A stretch of 54,050 bases of DNA, taken from NCBI GenBank assembly GCA_034005145.1, contig JAVEVH010000002.1, forward strand, positions 1-54,050, written 5' to 3'. This stretch comes from JAVEVH01 sp034005145 (GTDB lineage Bacteria; Patescibacteriota; Dojkabacteria; SC72). The position numbers and the translations under genes are program-made. Shown in pieces: positions 17,717 through 25,227 of this stretch; position 1 is the first letter of the stretch, and every line of letters starts with the position of its first letter. The notes under the pieces were generated by a model. It was not told where the DNA came from and did not search any database. It worked only from the letters and a program-made list of their open reading frames with translations.

Positions 17717-18055
17717 CTACAGAGATTTAACTATAAAGGAGAAAACCTCTGGGTTATTCATTGCTATATCAGAAAGTACTTTTCTGTTTAGTTCGCTATT
17801 CTTTTTCTTGAGACCACCTATTAAATCTTTGTATTGTATACCATTATTCTTACATCCTGCATTAATTCTCTGTATCCAAAGAGTTCTAAACTGTCCTGCT
17901 CTTTTCTGTCTATCGTTATATGCGTACTGTCCTGCATGTAAGTATGCTTCATGAGCTACTTTATACAGCTTACTTTTTGTCATCCTATATCCCTTAGTTG
18001 CTGCTAGGATTTTGTTATGTCTTCTTTTTCTTACTGTACCACCCTTAACTCTCAT
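17717..18055 (-). CDS. rplT: Large-subunit ribosomal protein L20 (bL20)
   Basis: Binds 23S rRNA early in 50S assembly. The basic N-terminal extension (MRVKGGTVRKRRHNKILAAT) and the core with QYAYNDRQKRAGQFRTLWI and RINAGCK are diagnostic. The 112 residues match the usual 115-120. It follows rpmI after 6 nt and closes the infC operon before a terminator. L20 autoregulation, known in other bacteria, cannot be judged here. Confidence 0.97.
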   Translation of the reverse strand: MRVKGGTVRKRRHNKILAATKGYRMTKSKLYKVAHEAYLHAGQYAYNDRQKRAGQFRTLWIQRINAGCKNNGIQYKDLIGGLKKKNSELNRKVLSDIAMNNPEVFSFIVKSL

Positions 18056-18061
18056 TTCTGT

Positions 18062-18277
18062 TTATGATAAATTTACAATTTTTCTTCTTAAAGCCTTATC
18101 AGTACTCTTATATACTAAAGCCTTATTACTCTGTCTTCTTTTTGATCTTGAGGATCTTTTGGTCTTTAGGTGACCCTGATGACTCTGTTTGTACATCATC
18201 TTTGCTTTCCTGTTTCCCTTTGGGTTGGAGAGCTTGATTCTCTTGATTGCTGTTTTGTTTGTTTTTTGACGTGACAT
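18062..18277 (-). CDS. rpmI: Large-subunit ribosomal protein L35 (bL35), overlapping infC
   Basis: Small basic 50S protein of 71 residues (family about 64). It is recognised by MSRQKTNKTAIKRI at the start and KTKRSSRSKRRQSNKA in the core. The gene begins 152 nt before the infC stop, in another frame, so about 70% of it overlaps infC. Its N-terminus aligns with the family from the first residue, so a later start is unlikely. The operon order infC-rpmI-rplT is the classical one. Confidence 0.93.
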   Translation of the reverse strand: MSRQKTNKTAIKRIKLSNPKGNRKAKMMYKQSHQGHLKTKRSSRSKRRQSNKALVYKSTDKALRRKIVNLS

Positions 18278-18797
18278 TCTTCTTAAATGTAATCGAAATA
18301 CTATTAGAACTACCTTTTGGTTCGGCCTCGATAGTACTATATTCAGTAAAATTAGTCAATATATCAGCAAAAACTTCTTTCATTTGCTCATATGGTTGTC
18401 TACCTCTTTTTTGTATTGTAATCTTTACAGGATGGTCCTTATCTAAGAACTCTTTAGCCCTTCTTACTCTAGTATTTTTGTCCCCGACATCTATTACAGG
18501 ACTAAATTTAAACTCTTTTAGATCTTTAGTTTTACCACTCTTGTTCTTTCTTAATTTCTTTTTTTGCTCATATACATATTTAGAGAAATCCATAATTCTA
18601 CATACGGGAGGTTTTGCATTAGGGCTTACTTCTACTAGATCTAATCCTACCTCTTTGGCCATTCTAATGGCTTCTAGAGTATCTACAGCACCTATATTCT
18701 CTCCTTTATTATCTATGACTAATACCTTTGGCACCCTTATTCTTTCGTTTACCCTTGTATTTAAATCATTTTTAGCTTTTTGGTTGTATGAATCCAT
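18126..18797 (-). CDS. infC: Translation initiation factor IF-3 with C-terminal tail overlapping rpmI
   Basis: IF-3 binds the 30S subunit, keeps subunits apart and proofreads start codon choice. The N domain (RVNERIRVPKVLVID, about 16-29, and VCRIMDFSKY), the linker helix and the C domain (about 93-173, RAKEFLDKDHPVKITIQKRG) are complete. The usual protein ends near residue 175-180. Here a further 50 residues rich in Asn, Gln, Ser and Lys follow, all encoded within the rpmI overlap. The TATATT box six bases before the ATG predicts a leaderless mRNA, which is notable because IF-3 itself affects leaderless initiation in E. coli. Confidence 0.95.
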   Translation of the reverse strand: MDSYNQKAKNDLNTRVNERIRVPKVLVIDNKGENIGAVDTLEAIRMAKEVGLDLVEVSPNAKPPVCRIMDFSKYVYEQKKKLRKNKSGKTKDLKEFKFSPVIDVGDKNTRVRRAKEFLDKDHPVKITIQKRGRQPYEQMKEVFADILTNFTEYSTIEAEPKGSSNSISITFKKNVTSKNKQNSNQENQALQPKGKQESKDDVQTESSGSPKDQKILKIKKKTE

Positions 18798-18803
18798 GTA
18801 TTA

Positions 18804-18809
18804 AATATA
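18804..18809 (-). promoter_or_regulatory. -10 box (TATATT) for infC
   Basis: TATATT ends six bases before the infC ATG. The surroundings are nearly pure A/T, so the match alone is weak; the spacing agrees with other starts in the window. Confidence 0.4.
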
Positions 18810-18822
18810 TATATTAAAAAAT

Positions 18823-20583
18823 TTATCTACTCTTTTTAGATCTAATCTCTTCTTCGAGGTAGTCTAAAAATTCCTGCTTTTTCATCAATCCTATCTCTTT
18901 ATTAAGTCTAGATCTAATTGATACTGTTTCAGTCTCTATTTCTTTATCCCCTATTATTGCTAAGTAAGGTACTTTTAGTTTCTCTGCATCTCTAATTTTA
19001 GATTGCATACTCTTTCCTCTATCATCTAAAGTTACGCGTATATCGTTACTCTCTAGGGATTCACATACTTCCTTTGCGTATTTCATATGTTTATCCGATA
19101 TTGGAATTATGGTTACTTGTTCTGGAGCTAGCCAGAGTGGGAAGTCTCCTGCATGATGCTCTATTAGGAATGCAAAGAATCTTTCAAATGATCCTATCAA
19201 TGCTCTATGTATTACATATGGTTGTTTTTCAGTACCATCTACATCTACATACTTAATATCAAATTTCTCGGGCATATTGAAATCTAATTGTAATGTAGAT
19301 ATGGAATCTTCCTTACCGTATACGTTTACTGCTTGTATATCTATTTTAGGTCCGTAGAAGGCAGCATCTCCTGGCATCTCTTCAAATTCGAGACCTCTTT
19401 TTACAAGTACTTTTCTGAGAGCCTCTTCTGCAAATTGCCATTTCTCTACATCTCCGGAATACTTGTTTGGATTCTTTTCTCTATCTGAAAGAGAGAGTCT
19501 AAATTTGTAGTTATCAAATCCAATATCTTTGTAAAAGATATCTAGTAAATCTAAGGTCTCATCTAGTACAGAATCTAATTGATCAGGTGTACAGAAAAGA
19601 TGTGCATCATTTTGAGTAAATCCTCTTACTCTTTGAAGACCGTGTAATTCACCACTCTTTTCAAATCTATATACTGTACCAAACTCACCTAATTTGTAAG
19701 GTAGATCTCTATAGCTTTTTGGCTCTAATTTGTAAACCATGAATCCTGATGGACAGTTCATAGGTTTAAGGTAGTAATCTTCCTCTTCTACTCTAATTGG
19801 TGCGTACATAGATTCTTTATAGAAGTCTAGGTGACCAGACATCTTAAAGAGCTCTCCCTTATTTATATGTGGAGTTAATATATGCTGATATCCATGCTTT
19901 CTTTCTAAATCTAACATGTAATTTTCTAATATCCTTCTCATTGTATATCCTCTTGGTAACCATACAGGTAATCCTTGTCCAATCTCTGGAATTATTGCAT
20001 ACAGTTTTAACTGTTTACCTAACTTCCTATGATTAAATCTCTCTGCATCTTCTAATTTTTTAAGGTAATCTTTTAGCTCTTCTTTGGTCTCAAATGCAGT
20101 ACCATATATTCTAGTTAACATCTTTTTTGTTTCATCACCTCTCCAGTATGCTCCTGCAGTTTTGATCAACTTTATTGGTCCAATATCTCCAGTATCTTCT
20201 ACATGAGGACCTCTACATAGGTCAACAAACTCATTATCACCTGTTCCAAAGAAGCTTACCTCTTTATCAGGTATCTCTTCTAGCAGCTCTAGCTTGTACT
20301 CTTGTCCAATTTCTTTGAGGTATTTAATAGCGTCTTTTCTATTCATAAAGGTTTGAGTTATTGCTAACTTCCTTTTAATAATTCTCTTCATCTCCTCTTC
20401 AATCTCTTTTAAATCACCCTCCTCTATTGGTTGGGTAAAATCAAAATCGTAGTAGAATCCGTTATCAATAGCGGGTCCTATTCCTAACTTAGTATCAGGG
20501 TAAAGCTTTAATACAGCATGCGCTAATATATGCGATGCTGAGTGTCTCATCTTTTCTAAATTACTCTCTTCGTGTTTGTCCAT
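18823..20583 (-). CDS. thrS: Threonyl-tRNA synthetase lacking the TGS domain
   Basis: Charges tRNA-Thr and edits mischarged Ser. The protein starts directly in the editing domain: MRHSASHILAHAV (12-24) holds the HxxxH zinc motif and GPAIDNGFYYDFD follows. The N-terminal TGS domain of about 60 residues found in E. coli ThrRS (642 residues) is absent, giving 586. The catalytic core has MNCPSGFMVYK, LHGLQRVRGFTQNDAH and HRALIGSFERF. The C-terminal anticodon domain (about 480-586) is present. A weak TATTAA six bases before the ATG may be its -10 box. A direct repeat TTTTCCTTAA occurs twice in the upstream region (20612-20638). Confidence 0.95.
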   Translation of the reverse strand: MDKHEESNLEKMRHSASHILAHAVLKLYPDTKLGIGPAIDNGFYYDFDFTQPIEEGDLKEIEEEMKRIIKRKLAITQTFMNRKDAIKYLKEIGQEYKLELLEEIPDKEVSFFGTGDNEFVDLCRGPHVEDTGDIGPIKLIKTAGAYWRGDETKKMLTRIYGTAFETKEELKDYLKKLEDAERFNHRKLGKQLKLYAIIPEIGQGLPVWLPRGYTMRRILENYMLDLERKHGYQHILTPHINKGELFKMSGHLDFYKESMYAPIRVEEEDYYLKPMNCPSGFMVYKLEPKSYRDLPYKLGEFGTVYRFEKSGELHGLQRVRGFTQNDAHLFCTPDQLDSVLDETLDLLDIFYKDIGFDNYKFRLSLSDREKNPNKYSGDVEKWQFAEEALRKVLVKRGLEFEEMPGDAAFYGPKIDIQAVNVYGKEDSISTLQLDFNMPEKFDIKYVDVDGTEKQPYVIHRALIGSFERFFAFLIEHHAGDFPLWLAPEQVTIIPISDKHMKYAKEVCESLESNDIRVTLDDRGKSMQSKIRDAEKLKVPYLAIIGDKEIETETVSIRSRLNKEIGLMKKQEFLDYLEEEIRSKKSR

Positions 20584-20645
20584 AGTTTTTTAATACTGAA
20601 TTAAATATATATTAAGGAAAAATCTCTTTAAGGAAAATTTTGACA

Positions 20646-20711
20646 TTAAAAACATGTCTGATATACAACTTTAGTAAGTTTTGATTTGTTAGTGCCCAAT
20701 ACTTTGTACAT
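20646..20711 (-). CDS. Possible 21-residue small ORF upstream of thrS
   Basis: ATG to TAA, beginning MYKVLGTNKSK, with three Thr codons. A TAAAAT box (20719-20724) ends seven bases before the ATG, the same geometry as known genes here. It ends 62 nt before thrS. It may be a leader peptide, a free small protein, or chance in AT-rich DNA. No homologue is recognised. Confidence 0.22.
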   Translation of the reverse strand: MYKVLGTNKSKLTKVVYQTCF

Positions 20712-20753
20712 TGGTAGTATTTTATCTCTTTTGTAAAAAATATACAAACTAAC

Positions 20754-21485
20754 CTATTTAACAATGAAAAAGGATATTGAATTTAAACCAAATTCATATG
20801 TTTCTACTCTTTTTATATATTCTAACTCTAAACTATCAATTGGATATCTTCTTGGATGTTTAACTATTAATACTCCTTTAAAACCTTTTTTACCTTTTTC
20901 CTTTACACCTTTTAGTAATTGAGAGGCTAAGTTAACAACCTCTTGCATTTTTTTTACCCTCTTTGTGTTATACAGCTTGTATGGTGGATCCATGAATATG
21001 ACGTCATATGAACTATCTCCTTCTATAGTTTTAGGTAAGTATTCTTCTACTTTTTGCTTCACTATATCTGCTTGAGGAAGAAATCCTGTATGTGCAACAT
21101 TCTTCTTTAATACTAAATCCGCCTGTTTAGAAGCATCTACAAAGGTTACCTCTTTTGCTCCTCTTGAGAGGGATTCTAATCCAAATGAACCAGCACCTGC
21201 ATACAGGTCTAATATCTTTTTATTAGCTATATCTTCTCTTAATACATCAAATATTCTAACCTTCATCCTATCTGTTAATGGTCTAGTGTTTCTTGGTATC
21301 TCAATTAAAAAGTTTTTAGCTTTTCCACCAGTAACCCTAACTACTGCAGATATTGTAGGTTCTTTACTTTGTAATCGTTCTTTTAGAAAAGCCTGTTCTC
21401 TTGTTTCGTAATCTTCCCAGCTTTCTACTTTACGCTTACTTTTTTCTTTTCTTAATTTTTTAGATGAATCGAATTTTAAACTCAT
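20754..21485 (-). CDS. rsmD: 16S rRNA (guanine-N2)-methyltransferase RsmD
   Basis: Predicted to methylate G966 of 16S rRNA using S-adenosylmethionine. The core matches RsmD: RVTGGKAKNF, TRPLTDRMKVRIFDVL, motif I ILDLYAGAGSFGLE, VTFVDASKQA and the catalytic FMDPPY. The 243 residues exceed the usual 180-200 because of a basic N-terminal extension of about 45 residues (many Lys, Arg and Glu). A TAGAAT box ends seven bases before the ATG, just downstream of the preceding gene's stop codon, so it likely has its own leaderless promoter. A 170-nt spacer to thrS follows. Confidence 0.9.
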   Translation of the reverse strand: MSLKFDSSKKLRKEKSKRKVESWEDYETREQAFLKERLQSKEPTISAVVRVTGGKAKNFLIEIPRNTRPLTDRMKVRIFDVLREDIANKKILDLYAGAGSFGLESLSRGAKEVTFVDASKQADLVLKKNVAHTGFLPQADIVKQKVEEYLPKTIEGDSSYDVIFMDPPYKLYNTKRVKKMQEVVNLASQLLKGVKEKGKKGFKGVLIVKHPRRYPIDSLELEYIKRVETYEFGLNSISFFIVK

Positions 21486-21492
21486 AGGGAGT

Positions 21493-21498
21493 ATTCTA
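21493..21498 (-). promoter_or_regulatory. -10 box (TAGAAT) for rsmD
   Basis: TAGAAT ends seven bases before the rsmD ATG and starts immediately after the stop codon of the upstream surface protein gene. Confidence 0.5.
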
Positions 21499-24400
21499 CT
21501 AGTTTATCTTAATTCCTTCCAGTCCTACTCCATTCATTTGTATAAATTCTTCTGTTTGAACGAAATCTACGAAGCTTCCAACCTCTGACCATTCACTAAC
21601 ATTATCATCGGTATCCCAGAATCTTATTCTCCAATGGTATGTAAGGTTTGAAGTTCCTGTTAGGGCTATTCCTGAATATGTAATTTGTGGAGAGTACTGC
21701 CCGCTAGTAGTTGAGGTCATTGATGTTTTCCCAGTATCCCACATTACTGTCTCTGTAAAACTGCTATCTGAATTTACCTCTATTTCGTAGTAGATTGCGC
21801 TATCTCCATTTGAATCAGTATGGTAAGCAGAGAATTTAGGAGTAGTAGAATGTATGAAAGAAGGGTTCGTCATACCATCTACATTAAGATTTGTAGGAGT
21901 ATTTGGAGGGCCAGACATAGTGAATTGATTAACCAAAGACCAATTACTTACTACTCCACCATTATCCCAAAATCTAATTCTCCAGTAGTAAGTATTTCCA
22001 GTTAACGAGAATGTAGAGCCATTGTATGGTATATCTGAAGATCTTGCTCCATTTGTAATAGCGGTAATGGATTGCTGTCCACTATCCCACATAACGGTAC
22101 CTGTAAAGGAATTATTTGTATTTACCTCAATTTCATAGTGAGTACCACTATCTGTACCATTTGGATCAGTGAATATTGCACTGAACTCAGGTGTTAGATC
22201 TGTAACTTTTGTTGGATTCGTTGTTCCTTCAGTATACAATGAGGAAGGAGGATATGGAGTATTACTTGTTGCCATTGTAAATTGTGCAGTGGAAGACCAA
22301 TTACTTACATTAGAATCAATATCCCAAAATCTAATTCTCCAGTAATAGGTAGTTCCATTTAAAGGAAGTGTAGTTCCATTGTAGGAGATATCTGAGGATC
22401 TTGTATTGTTAAGAACAGTAAGAGCTGTTTGCCCAGAGTCCCACATAACGGTACCTGTAAAACCACTGTTTGTATTTACCTCAATTTCATAGTAAGCAGT
22501 AGAATCATCATTAGGATCTGTGTGTATAGCACTAAATTCGGGTGTTTGATCTGTTACACCAGAAGGATTAGTAGATCCTTCTGTATACAAAGAAGATGGT
22601 ACAGATGGGGTGCCGGACATAGTGAATTGATTAATCAAAGACCAATTGCTTACTAACCCATTATTATCCCAAAATCTAATTCTCCAGTAATACGTTGCTC
22701 CATTTAGGGTTAATGTTGTACCTGCATATGAGATATCTGAAGATCTGTATCCATTTGTTATTGCAGTAATTGCAGTTTGTCCTGTGTCCCATAAAACGGT
22801 ACCGGTAAAGGTATTATTACTATTAACTTCAATTTCATAGTGTATACCAGTATTAGCTGCATCTGGATCTGTAAATATTGCGCTAAATTCAGGTGTTGTA
22901 TCTATTACCTTTATTGGATTAGAAGTACCTTCAGTATATGGGCTCCCTGGTGGATTTGGTTCTAGATTTGAGGCACTCATCGTAAAGAGAGCAGTTGCTG
23001 ACCAAGGGCTTTCACTATCTCTATCATCCCAGAATTTAATTCTCCAGTAGTAGGTGACTCCATTGGCTGAGAGAGTTGTTCCATTATATGAGATATCGGG
23101 AGAACGGGAGCCTTTTGTAATTGGAGAGACACTTTTTTTAGTACTGTCCCACATAGAAGTACCATTAAAGTCAGAGGCAGTATTAACTTGAATGCGGTAG
23201 TATATGGCTGTTTCTGCGGTATCAGGATCATTAAATATTGCACTAAATTCAGGAGTTATATCTGTTACTCCAGAGGGATTAGTAGCACCTTCTGTTAAGA
23301 GAGTTGTAGGTGCTGTAGGAGTTTGATTCTCTGTCTGCTCATTATTTACAGTAACATTTTGTGATGATTTCTTTTGTATAAAGAGGGTTTCAATATATGG
23401 AGGATTATTAGACGCTGAATTTAAATTCCCGCTTACTGTATGAGTATGAGTAAGTACCCTTGTAGTAGTAGGAGTTGTTGTAGCACATCCAACTGTTGCA
23501 GATTCATTTCCTGTTGTTGCACTAACAGAATGTGTATGGGTAGTTGATCCACCTGTTGTACCGTATGAGGAGGATCCATAGGGGAATTTACTGTCTAAGG
23601 TAGAGAATCTATTCCATCCTAACGGAGGTATTGCATTACTCATCGTTATTGTACCTGAAGGAGCCATTGTATCTGTATCAGCTTGTCCATATATCATAGT
23701 AAGATATTCAGGCATCATTGTTCCGTTGCCTGCAGTTGGAGAGGTAGAAGTATGAGTGTGTGTACTGGTAGGAACTTGCGTTGAACCGCTTGCACATGTA
23801 CCTGTAGCACTTGGTCCAGCAGTAGTTATATTTCCATTTAGTGTATGAGTATGAGTTGTAGTAGAGCTACTTGCCCCGTAGGTACTATTTCCTCTTGGTA
23901 ATTTACTATCTAAGGCAGAGAATCTTGTAAAGCCTGATGGTACAGAGGTCGTAAAAAGAGCTACTTGGTTATCTTTTATAATGAGGTCTGTATTGGAACA
24001 GAAAATCATATCAAGGTATGGGGGTAATATATCACTACTTGGAGAGTTCATTGTAATAGTAATATTATGGTAGTGATTTAAAGAAGTATTAAGCCCACTA
24101 TTACTATTTACATTCTGGGATACAGCTGTTGTATTTGTTTGTAAAGTGGTATTAGAGTGTGTATGTCTAGCAGATCCACCAGTATTACCGTATGAAGAAG
24201 ATCCAAAGGGGAATTTACTGAAGAAATCTCCACCAGAGCTAGATTCTGTTGTCCATCCTGCATCACAAGAGGAGTTTTTAATTAGGTAAAACTTCCCAGT
24301 CCATGTTTCCTCTGCGTTTGTAGCAGAACCATTTCCGTAATACATATATATTGTTTTCCCACCACTTGGTAATGTAGGTACTCTTACCCATATATGCGTA

Positions 24401-24738
24401 GTAGAGGTATTACATCCTCCCTCTACCCAGTAAGCTAGTGCAGTAGAGTCATCACTATCTACAAACCTTAAATCATCACAATCACTTTGTAACTTACCTG
24501 CAGTAACTAATGCTGCAGTATCATACTCTATTAGTACATCCTCATTAGTTAATTCAGTACCACTATTTGCTACAGAAAGAGATCTCCTATATAGCCAACT
24601 AGAGTTATACCAAGCTCCTGCATCCTCTTGTGCATTAGACCAGAGTAAGTATGCAATCGGTAAACCTATTGCTAATACTAACGTAGAAGCTATTAATATG
24701 GATCTTTTTGATATAGGCAGTTTTTTCTTCTCTTCCAT
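21499..24738 (-). CDS. Giant repeat surface protein: DUF2341, collar-like repeats, five Fn3-like repeats
   Basis: Exported protein of about 1079 residues. An N-terminal signal anchor (about 12-38) is followed by a DUF2341 domain (about 40-160; WYNSSWLYRRSL, WVRVP, IYMYYGNGSA). Next come three modules of about 105 residues, each with a phrase like DSKFPYGSSSYG and a THTH doublet, resembling phage tail-collar domains. Then come five Fn3-like units of about 115 residues with TPEFSAI, YYEIEVN and YYWRIRFWD. There is no C-terminal membrane segment or clear sorting signal, so attachment is probably through the N-terminal helix. The start ATG 24738 is preferred over an upstream TTG. Function is unknown; adhesion is an inference from the domain types. 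Confidence 0.85.
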   Translation of the reverse strand: MEEKKKLPISKRSILIASTLVLAIGLPIAYLLWSNAQEDAGAWYNSSWLYRRSLSVANSGTELTNEDVLIEYDTAALVTAGKLQSDCDDLRFVDSDDSTALAYWVEGGCNTSTTHIWVRVPTLPSGGKTIYMYYGNGSATNAEETWTGKFYLIKNSSCDAGWTTESSSGGDFFSKFPFGSSSYGNTGGSARHTHSNTTLQTNTTAVSQNVNSNSGLNTSLNHYHNITITMNSPSSDILPPYLDMIFCSNTDLIIKDNQVALFTTSVPSGFTRFSALDSKLPRGNSTYGASSSTTTHTHTLNGNITTAGPSATGTCASGSTQVPTSTHTHTSTSPTAGNGTMMPEYLTMIYGQADTDTMAPSGTITMSNAIPPLGWNRFSTLDSKFPYGSSSYGTTGGSTTHTHSVSATTGNESATVGCATTTPTTTRVLTHTHTVSGNLNSASNNPPYIETLFIQKKSSQNVTVNNEQTENQTPTAPTTLLTEGATNPSGVTDITPEFSAIFNDPDTAETAIYYRIQVNTASDFNGTSMWDSTKKSVSPITKGSRSPDISYNGTTLSANGVTYYWRIKFWDDRDSESPWSATALFTMSASNLEPNPPGSPYTEGTSNPIKVIDTTPEFSAIFTDPDAANTGIHYEIEVNSNNTFTGTVLWDTGQTAITAITNGYRSSDISYAGTTLTLNGATYYWRIRFWDNNGLVSNWSLINQFTMSGTPSVPSSLYTEGSTNPSGVTDQTPEFSAIHTDPNDDSTAYYEIEVNTNSGFTGTVMWDSGQTALTVLNNTRSSDISYNGTTLPLNGTTYYWRIRFWDIDSNVSNWSSTAQFTMATSNTPYPPSSLYTEGTTNPTKVTDLTPEFSAIFTDPNGTDSGTHYEIEVNTNNSFTGTVMWDSGQQSITAITNGARSSDIPYNGSTFSLTGNTYYWRIRFWDNGGVVSNWSLVNQFTMSGPPNTPTNLNVDGMTNPSFIHSTTPKFSAYHTDSNGDSAIYYEIEVNSDSSFTETVMWDTGKTSMTSTTSGQYSPQITYSGIALTGTSNLTYHWRIRFWDTDDNVSEWSEVGSFVDFVQTEEFIQMNGVGLEGIKIN
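21570..23320 (-). repeat. Five tandem Fn3-like coding repeats of about 350 bp
   Basis: Tandem units inside the giant surface gene, recognisable in DNA by the recurring stretch that encodes YYWRIRFWD and by the stretch encoding TEGTTNP, spaced about 350 bp. The three middle units are the most alike, which suggests recent duplication. The outer units have diverged. Confidence 0.85.
23440..24250 (-). repeat. Three tandem collar-like coding repeats of about 320 bp
   Basis: Three units, each encoding a phrase like FPFGSSSYGNTGGS followed within about ten residues by a THTH-type doublet. They lie between the DUF2341 domain and the Fn3-like array. Confidence 0.7.
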
Positions 24739-24774
24739 TTGTATATATGATATCAAAAAAGTAGTGTGAATAAA

Positions 24775-25227
24775 CTACTCTCTTGTTATTTCATACAACA
24801 TTATTGAAGCACAGTTAGCTACATTTAAGGACTCTTTTTTACCTCTCATTGGTATATATACTGTTTTATCTACTTTTTTTAATATCTCCTCATCTACACC
24901 TCTTTTTTCATGACCAAATATTAAGGCTACCTTTGGTGGATATTTAATCTTTTGAAAGTCCTGGGCATCCTCAGTTAATTCTACAGAGTATATTGGAAGA
25001 CCCTTCTCTTTTAACTCTTCGATTGCTTCTAGTGTGGTATCGTAATACTCTGAGGGAATCATATCTGTAGCTCCTAATGCTGTTTTATCTAACTTAGGAT
25101 TATCTATCTGTGTAGTAATACCACAAAGGTATATCTTTTTAACACTACCTGCTCCATCTGCAGACCTAAATATACTGCCTACATTAAAGGCTGATCTAAT
25201 ATTGTCTAGTACTATGTGTATCTCCAT
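24775..25227 (-). CDS. SpoU/TrmH family RNA 2'-O-methyltransferase
   Basis: SPOUT-fold methyltransferase that would methylate a ribose 2'-OH in tRNA or rRNA with S-adenosylmethionine. The three SpoU motifs are visible: NIRSAFNVGSIFRSADGAG (9-27), ALIFGHEKRGV (about 101-111) and IPMRGKKESLNVANCASIML (about 125-144). At 150 residues it is only the catalytic domain, as in TrmL. The exact target cannot be told. The ATG overlaps the recG stop as TAATG, so translation is coupled to recG. Confidence 0.88.
   Translation of the reverse strand: MEIHIVLDNIRSAFNVGSIFRSADGAGSVKKIYLCGITTQIDNPKLDKTALGATDMIPSEYYDTTLEAIEELKEKGLPIYSVELTEDAQDFQKIKYPPKVALIFGHEKRGVDEEILKKVDKTVYIPMRGKKESLNVANCASIMLYEITRE

Noticed and set aside
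20646..20711. A proven thr attenuator before thrS
   Set aside because: Only three Thr codons, none adjacent, and no terminator/antiterminator pair was found. Kept only as a low-confidence ORF.
21570..23320. Repeat array as a possible CRISPR or mobile element
   Set aside because: The repeats are about 350 bp, in frame and encode Fn3-like domains; there are no short unique spacers.
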